Assembly (NCBI RefSeq): GCF_004307425.1
Contig: NZ_SEWZ01000002.1
Coordinates: 376,935-440,934 of the forward strand
Source: Aquirufa antheringensis
GTDB taxonomy: Bacteria > Bacteroidota > Bacteroidia > Cytophagales > Spirosomataceae
Reading direction: 5' to 3'
Length of the DNA stretch: 64,000 nucleotides
The notes under the pieces are model-generated. The model made no database searches, was not told the origin of the DNA, and saw only the letters and a list, made by a program, of their open reading frames with translations. This document shows positions 58,918-64,000 of the stretch, one piece after another. How positions within the stretch are numbered: position 1 is the stretch's first letter; the number at the start of each line of letters is the position of its first letter. Both the position numbers and the translations under genes were made by a program.

Positions 58918-58972
58918 CGTTATTTTACTTTAGTGCCCCCAAAGTAAAATAAGAAATACGTTATTTTACTTT
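58918..58972. repeat. GTTATTTTACTTT repeat with perfect 12-bp palindrome
   Basis: CGTTATTTTACTTT occurs at 58918-58931 and again at 58959-58972. Between them AAAGTAAAATAA (58941-58952) is the exact reverse complement of 58920-58931 and would form a 12-bp stem with a nine-base loop. It abuts the point where the acetyltransferase gene is cut. It may be a small insertion scar or operator; no known element is recognised. Confidence 0.5.
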
Positions 58973-59033
58973 CTTCCAGACCATTCATCCTTTTTTGAGC
59001 CCATTACTAAGCGAGATTTTGTAGTTTTGGATT

Positions 59034-61844
59034 ATGCTTAAATCAATCTCACTCGGCGCATTATTGCTATTCAGCTTCGTGGCCATAGGTCAAAATCGCG
59101 TACAAATTCAAGGAAAACTGGTCGATACTAGTGGAAATCCGTTGTCACAGGCGACGGTGATGCTGTTATTGCCTAAGGATTCTTCGCTGGTTAATTTTGG
59201 TCGTGCAAATGAACAAGGGGCCTTTGTCTTTAAAAATGTCAAGCGCCAGCCTTATTTATTGAAGGCCTCTTATGTGAGTTATGTACCCTTGCAAGTGGAT
59301 GTGAATCCAGCCCAGGAAGAGTCTATCAATGTAGGCGCTCTGACGATGAAACCGATTTCTAAAGAATTGTTTGAGGTAGTCGTACGGACGGCCAAAGCGC
59401 CACTGAGTATACGAGGCGATACAATTGAATACAATGCAGGTTCTTTTAAAGTGCCACCCGGGGCGACGGTGGAAGACTTATTACGGAAGCTTCCCGGAAT
59501 GGAAATTGAGGCAGATGGAAGTATTCGAGCACAAGGTCAAACCGTGAAAAAAGTGACTGTAGATGGTCGTAGTTTTTTCGGTTCGGATCCGAAGTTAGCG
59601 ACCAAAAATATAGCCGCAGATGCGATTCAAAAAGTACAAGTCTTCAACGGGAAAACGGAAGCGGCTAAGGTGACTGGTATCGACGATGGGAAGAAAGAGA
59701 AGACGATTAATTTAGAATTGAAGGAGAGTCATAAGAAGGGCGGATTTGGTAAAATAACAGCGGGAATAGCGACGGAGGGAAGAAATGAGGTCAAAGGAAA
59801 TTACAATAAGTTCGATGCGAAAAACCAGGTTTCGGTCATTGGATTAGCCAATAATACCAATCAGTCTGGGATGTCTTTTGATGATTACCAAGACTTCCGC
59901 GGAAGCCAGGCTTTCTCTTGGGGTGATGAGGCGGATTTCGGTTTCTCAGGCAATAATCGCTATATCACCTTTGATGATGGCGATGACCAGATGGGTGTTC
60001 CGATAGGTGGCAGAAGGGATGGTTTTTCTAAAAACTATTCTGGTGGCGCAAACTACAATTACGATACGAAAAAGACCAAGTTTAGTTCGAATTATTACTT
60101 CAATCAATCGGAGCGTTTAATCGATAAAATCTCGAGTACGCAACGCTTTTTTCAGGATAAAACCCAAAACTCCGCCGACACCACGAACCAGCGTTCGTTC
60201 TCTGCGAATCACCGCATGAGCTTGCGCTACGAGAAAACGATCGACACATTGAATACCTTGATTTTGATTGGTAATGGAAAGCTTTCCTTTGGAAATGCGA
60301 CACAAAACAGCCAAATATTCCAGCAATTACTCGTTCAAAATAACCTGTTCCCACGCAACACGAAACTGATGAACGGGAGTAATCAGCAATCCTTTTCGTC
60401 TCAAAATTCTGCGATTTTCCGTCATAAGTTTGCAAAAAAGGGCCGCAGTTTCTCCGCTAGCGCAGGCTATAATTATGCGAATTCAGATGGGGCAGCTACG
60501 CAGAAATCCCTGAATCAATTCCTTAACGCTACTACGCTGCGGGATTCAATTCAGGCCATTGATCAGTTAACAAACAACTTCTCCACGAAGACCCAGGTGA
60601 AGTCGAGTCTCTTTTTTGTGGAGCCTTTATCGAAGGTGTTTTATTGGGAATCGTTTTTTAATACAAGCTTCCAAAACAACCGTTTAAACCGTGATCTTTC
60701 CGATCGCAGTACGGCTGGTGCAATTGCTAGAAACGACAGTTTGAGTCGTTATTATGACAATAACTTAACCTATAATCGCTTAGGATCTAGTGTCCGTTAT
60801 TCAAAAGATGGGGTGAATGTGACCGTGGGTTTAGCGGCACAACACTTTAACTTAACGGGTGATTTTAGGAGGGCTGCTGGGGCCACGAATTTGGCAACGA
60901 TTGACTTAAATTACCTGGCATGGATTCCTAAAATTGGGATTGATTTAGAATTAAAAAACAATCGATATTTGTTCTTCTCTTACGATAAGTCAGCACAGGA
61001 GCCCTCTATTCGAGACTTGCAACCTATTGTCGACAATAGTAATCCTTTGTTCTTGCGCGTGGGAAATCCGAATTTATTGCCTAGCGTGAATCATTCCCTG
61101 AGTACTGGATTTAATCTCTTTGATGCCGCGAATTTTATGAACTTCTATTCTAACCTTTCTTACAATTACAACGTAAATCAGGTGGTCTACAATCAAAGTA
61201 TTAATGCGAACGGAGTTGTTTTGACAAAACCGATGAATATATCTGGGGGAGAAAGTTATGTGGGCTATTTTGGATTTGGGTTTCCGTTGAAAAAAACGGT
61301 GAGTACTTTGAACATTAATGCGGATTTTAATTCGGCGAAAAACCCGCTCTTTTTGAACGATGTATTATCAAATACCCATACGAATTCCGGGAATATATCT
61401 TCGCGTCTTTCTTTTACACCGAGCGATCGAATTACGTTATATGTAAATGCGCAATTTGGTTTAATTCATTCGACCTATGACAAGTCAGCTTTACCTGAGC
61501 AGACGATTTACAATAACCAATATGGGTCTGAATTGAACTTTAATTTTGGAAAGAACACGTTCTTGTCTTATAATTTAGACTACAAAGTGTACAAGAATAA
61601 GACGCGCGGATTGTATCAAGAGATGCCTATTTTAAATGTTTCCGTCTTTAAATATGTGGGGAAAGCCCAAAAATCAGAGATTCGTCTGACCGTATATGAT
61701 GTGTTTAAAAAGAATTTAGGAGTGAATCAAAATGCTTTTCAAAACTTCGTAAGTTTCGAAAAGACTCAAACTCTTTCTCAATACGTGATGTTAAGCTATA
61801 CCTATAACATGCGCGGATTGAGCTCACCCATTCGCAAAAACTAA
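59034..61844 (+). CDS. TonB-dependent receptor-like outer-membrane beta-barrel protein
   Basis: A 936-residue protein with a signal peptide (ending IGQN), a carboxypeptidase-regulatory-like domain (VQIQGKLVDTSGNPLSQATV), a plug-like region (GDTIEYNAGSFKVPPGATVE, DLLRKLPGMEIEADGSI, FFGSDPKLATKN) and an outer-membrane barrel of the OMP_b-brl_3 type. A TAGTTTTG -7 element is at 59022-59029. It is followed after three bases by a GLPGLI-family gene, its usual partner. The ligand is unknown. Confidence 0.87.
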   Translation: MLKSISLGALLLFSFVAIGQNRVQIQGKLVDTSGNPLSQATVMLLLPKDSSLVNFGRANEQGAFVFKNVKRQPYLLKASYVSYVPLQVDVNPAQEESINVGALTMKPISKELFEVVVRTAKAPLSIRGDTIEYNAGSFKVPPGATVEDLLRKLPGMEIEADGSIRAQGQTVKKVTVDGRSFFGSDPKLATKNIAADAIQKVQVFNGKTEAAKVTGIDDGKKEKTINLELKESHKKGGFGKITAGIATEGRNEVKGNYNKFDAKNQVSVIGLANNTNQSGMSFDDYQDFRGSQAFSWGDEADFGFSGNNRYITFDDGDDQMGVPIGGRRDGFSKNYSGGANYNYDTKKTKFSSNYYFNQSERLIDKISSTQRFFQDKTQNSADTTNQRSFSANHRMSLRYEKTIDTLNTLILIGNGKLSFGNATQNSQIFQQLLVQNNLFPRNTKLMNGSNQQSFSSQNSAIFRHKFAKKGRSFSASAGYNYANSDGAATQKSLNQFLNATTLRDSIQAIDQLTNNFSTKTQVKSSLFFVEPLSKVFYWESFFNTSFQNNRLNRDLSDRSTAGAIARNDSLSRYYDNNLTYNRLGSSVRYSKDGVNVTVGLAAQHFNLTGDFRRAAGATNLATIDLNYLAWIPKIGIDLELKNNRYLFFSYDKSAQEPSIRDLQPIVDNSNPLFLRVGNPNLLPSVNHSLSTGFNLFDAANFMNFYSNLSYNYNVNQVVYNQSINANGVVLTKPMNISGGESYVGYFGFGFPLKKTVSTLNINADFNSAKNPLFLNDVLSNTHTNSGNISSRLSFTPSDRITLYVNAQFGLIHSTYDKSALPEQTIYNNQYGSELNFNFGKNTFLSYNLDYKVYKNKTRGLYQEMPILNVSVFKYVGKAQKSEIRLTVYDVFKKNLGVNQNAFQNFVSFEKTQTLSQYVMLSYTYNMRGLSSPIRKN

Positions 61845-61847
61845 GCC

Positions 61848-62588
61848 ATGAGAAAAATTGCTCTTTTATTGTTAATACTCTCTTTTTCCGCCATCTGTCA
61901 AGAGGTGAAAACGGAAGGAATTGTTCAGTATGAACGAACCACTTTTTGGGCAAATATTATGTCCCGATTGACCTATTTAAGCGCGGAGGAACGAGATCGC
62001 ATTAAGTTAACTTGGGGTAGTTCAGACGAAGGCTGGAAGCAAAAAATGACTTTGGCATTTACAGAAAACCAAAGCTTGTACCAGCAAGGTGAGGACAACG
62101 CAGAGCAAGGTTGGTCTGGCAGAAAAGAAACCTTTTTCCTAACGAAAAATTTTGCCTCTGAGCATTCAACAGATTACATCGATTTACTGGGTAAGTCTTA
62201 CATTGTGGACGATACCTTGCACGCACCTACCTGGAAAATCCTGAATCAAATCAAGGAGGTGGCCGGTTATATTTGCATGAAAGCAGTTACGGTAGATACG
62301 GTGAAAAACCAAACGATCACCGCTTGGTTTGCGCAAGATATTCCCGTTCAAGCGGGCCCAGAACGCTTTTTTGGATTACCCGGTTTAATTTTAGAATTGG
62401 ATGTCAATGACGGCGATGTGACGATAATTGCCAGTAAAGTCGAGTTTAAAAAACTGACGAATGAATTCAATTTGAAGAAAATGAAAGGCAAGAAAATCTC
62501 CGATGCGGAATACAACAAGATCATTGCTGACTTCATCAAAGAATCCATTAAAGGCGAACGTAATCCGTTTTGGGGTCTTCGGTATTAA
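61848..62588 (+). CDS. GLPGLI-family secreted protein
   Basis: A 246-residue exported protein with the family-defining motif RFFGLPGLILELD near residue 175, plus EGIVQYERTTFW at the start of the mature part and DIPVQAGPE before the motif. GLPGLI proteins are defined only in Bacteroidota and accompany this type of TonB receptor; their biochemical function is not known. Convergent with the AraC gene, with a 4-base overlap. Confidence 0.9.
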   Translation: MRKIALLLLILSFSAICQEVKTEGIVQYERTTFWANIMSRLTYLSAEERDRIKLTWGSSDEGWKQKMTLAFTENQSLYQQGEDNAEQGWSGRKETFFLTKNFASEHSTDYIDLLGKSYIVDDTLHAPTWKILNQIKEVAGYICMKAVTVDTVKNQTITAWFAQDIPVQAGPERFFGLPGLILELDVNDGDVTIIASKVEFKKLTNEFNLKKMKGKKISDAEYNKIIADFIKESIKGERNPFWGLRY

Positions 62589-63496
62589 TTCAACAACCTA
62601 AACTCATTAGGCGTCTGTCCCACACGTTGTTTGAATAAGCGCGTGAAATGTTGTGGGTATTTGAAGCCCATTTCAAATGCAATTTCATTGATCGTTTTAT
62701 CCGATTCGAATACGCGGTTTTTCGCCACGTCGATGGTCTTGTTTTGGATGTAATCCTTCGCGGTTAAACCGGTTTCTTTTTTGATTAAATCCCCAAAATA
62801 ATTGGCCGATAAATGCAGCTCATTCGCGAAATAACTAACGGATGGAATGCCGTAAACTTGCGCCTGATCGGATTCAAAATAGTTGTTCAATAAGGTTTCA
62901 AAGCGTTCTAAAATGCCCTTGTTCACATGTTCCCGCGTGATGAATTGACGGTCGTAGAACCTTTGGCAATAACCCAAAAACAATTCGATGTTTGAGACAA
63001 TCAACTTCTTCGAATGCTTGTCAATGGGTTGCTTGAGCTCGAATTCGATCTTTGCAAAACAGTCCAATATCATTTGGCGCTCATCATCGGATAAGTGTAA
63101 TGCTTCGTGAGATTCGTAATGGAAGAATTTATACTGGGACATATTTCGACCCAAACCTGTTCCTATCAACAAGTCAGGATGGAAGATTAATCCATGTCCC
63201 ATCGGTTGGTAGGGAATCTTTGTATTTTGAATTTCCGCCACCTGACCCGGAGCGAAAAAGATTAAAGTACCGGCTTGGTAATCGTAGGTATGCCGACCGT
63301 ACCGAATGTCGCCACATTGGACATCCTTTAAAATAACGCTATATAGTCCATATTGAAATCGGATGGTATCCGCATCGCCCCAATCGCGAATGTTCGCTTT
63401 AGAATAGTCCAAAACAGACACCAAGGGATGAAGGGTCTTGTGATTATTACTGCTGTTGAACTCCGCAATATTATTAATGAGCAAGTTTTTTTCCAT
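62585..63496 (-). CDS. AraC-family transcriptional regulator
   Basis: A ~303-residue regulator: N-terminal AraC_binding-like cupin (GTLIFFAPGQVAEIQ) and C-terminal HTH_18 at ~200-300 (VSYFANELHLSANYFGDLIK, INEIAFEMGFKYPQHFTRLF, GQTPNEFRLL). ATG 63496 is chosen because the upstream in-frame TTG at 63526 would lie in the divergent control region. Control of the divergent SnoaL-like gene at 63646 is likely but inferred. Confidence 0.87.
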   Translation of the reverse strand: MEKNLLINNIAEFNSSNNHKTLHPLVSVLDYSKANIRDWGDADTIRFQYGLYSVILKDVQCGDIRYGRHTYDYQAGTLIFFAPGQVAEIQNTKIPYQPMGHGLIFHPDLLIGTGLGRNMSQYKFFHYESHEALHLSDDERQMILDCFAKIEFELKQPIDKHSKKLIVSNIELFLGYCQRFYDRQFITREHVNKGILERFETLLNNYFESDQAQVYGIPSVSYFANELHLSANYFGDLIKKETGLTAKDYIQNKTIDVAKNRVFESDKTINEIAFEMGFKYPQHFTRLFKQRVGQTPNEFRLLN

Positions 63497-63645
63497 AGGA
63501 TTCAATTGAATGATCGAATTTACCAATTATCGAATAGATGCAAATGGCCTAAATTCTAAATAAGTAAAAATGGTAGAAAATCCCGGAATTTATCTACTTG
63601 GTTGTGCGAAGGAAGTTTGAAATTTGTAGCTTAAACAATAAATCT

Positions 63646-64000
63646 ATGAAATCAATCGTATTATTCTTGAGCTTTATGCTCTTGACACTCACCAATGCTT
63701 TCGCACAAACCAATTCAGACGAAACGATTAAGCAATTATCGAAAGACAAGTGGCAATGGATGGCCAACAAAGATGCCGATAAATTAGCCGCACTGTTTGA
63801 TGAAAAGTGCGAGTTTGTTCACATGGGAGGAACCTGGGGGAAAGCGCGTGAAGTGGATATCATCAAAGCCGGGTTTATTTGGTATAAACAAGCGGAAGTG
63901 TATTCTACCAATGTAAAATTCTATGGCAATACGGCCATTTTATTAAGCGATATCGATTTAGTTGCACAAGTAGGGGGAAACGTTGTGACGAATCCATTTA
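63646..64000 (+). CDS. Exported SnoaL/DUF4440-like protein, partial at the window end
   Basis: The window ends inside this gene. About 118 residues are visible: signal peptide (MKSIVLFLSFMLLTLTNAFA), then an NTF2-like fold start (IKQLSKDKWQWMANKDADKL, LFDEKCEFVHMGGTWGKARE, NTAILLSDIDLVAQVGGN). DUF4440-like proteins include polyketide cyclase relatives and are often of unknown role. Divergent from the AraC regulator. Confidence 0.75.
   Translation, partial: MKSIVLFLSFMLLTLTNAFAQTNSDETIKQLSKDKWQWMANKDADKLAALFDEKCEFVHMGGTWGKAREVDIIKAGFIWYKQAEVYSTNVKFYGNTAILLSDIDLVAQVGGNVVTNPF

Overview
The window reads as chromosome of a Bacteroidota bacterium, most likely a Cytophagales (Spirosomaceae/Aquirufa-like freshwater lineage; the genus is a guess). 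The signs are TonB-dependent receptors with a carboxypeptidase-regulatory-like N-terminus, a GLPGLI-family protein, an UpxY-type NusG paralogue, a secreted sulfatase with its formylglycine-generating enzyme, HMA/CusA/multicopper-oxidase cassettes of Bacteroidota type, little or no Shine-Dalgarno signal, and several promoters with the Bacteroidota -7 element TAnnTTTG.

Layout. (1) 1-9.7 kb, core: long-chain acyl-CoA ligase; nucleotide-sugar genes (gmd, UDP-sugar dehydrogenase) ending in an UpxY-like antiterminator; a fused SpmA/SpmB-type membrane protein; a VanX-like dipeptidase; a TolC/HlyD-type pair. (2) tRNA-Asn(GTT) at 9761-9834 is the insertion point of a composite, AT-richer island running to about 31.3 kb and possibly to 34 kb. 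Its left part is a copper cassette (cysteine-rich secreted protein, HMA-DUF3347 protein, HMA-AraC regulator, HMA-MauE membrane protein, multicopper oxidase fused to a CopB-like barrel, DUF2911 protein). Its middle part, on the minus strand, is a Zn/Cd/Co/Cu efflux cassette (DUF6660-like protein, CusA fused to a TolC-like protein, CusB-like adaptor, P1B ATPase). Around these lie relics (a possible Argonaute N-terminus, DUF2306, DUF3987, PIN and DUF2971 fragments), a serine recombinase, an intact IS3-family element, an exported Fe/Mn superoxide dismutase, an esterase and a Fic protein. Five modules of a GGGAGC tail followed by a rho-independent terminator, three of them with a conserved ~61-bp end repeat, mark repeated integration. 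One junction is inverted. No tyrosine integrase was found. (3) 33-44 kb, a mosaic: AraC regulator, sulfatase/FGE, esterase, TetX-like monooxygenase, two toxin-antitoxin modules, and several truncated genes. (4) 44-49.5 kb: sugar-phosphate isomerase-like protein and a tight pantothenate/CoA cluster (coaX, panD, panB, panC, coaBC). (5) 49.5-64 kb: a TonB receptor behind paired palindromic boxes, a complete subclass B1 metallo-beta-lactamase, Rieske protein, lipoproteins, a large HEXXH zinc protease, SRPBCC protein, FabV, a decayed acyltransferase, a TonB-like barrel with its GLPGLI partner, an AraC regulator, and a SnoaL-like protein cut by the window end.

How the parts fit. The island would give metal resistance in layers: periplasmic cuprous-ion oxidation and binding, membrane delivery, cytosolic P-type export and trans-envelope RND export, with the HMA-AraC protein as likely local regulator. 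Several steps are single-gene fusions. All gene functions are family inferences from sequence and recall; no database search was run.
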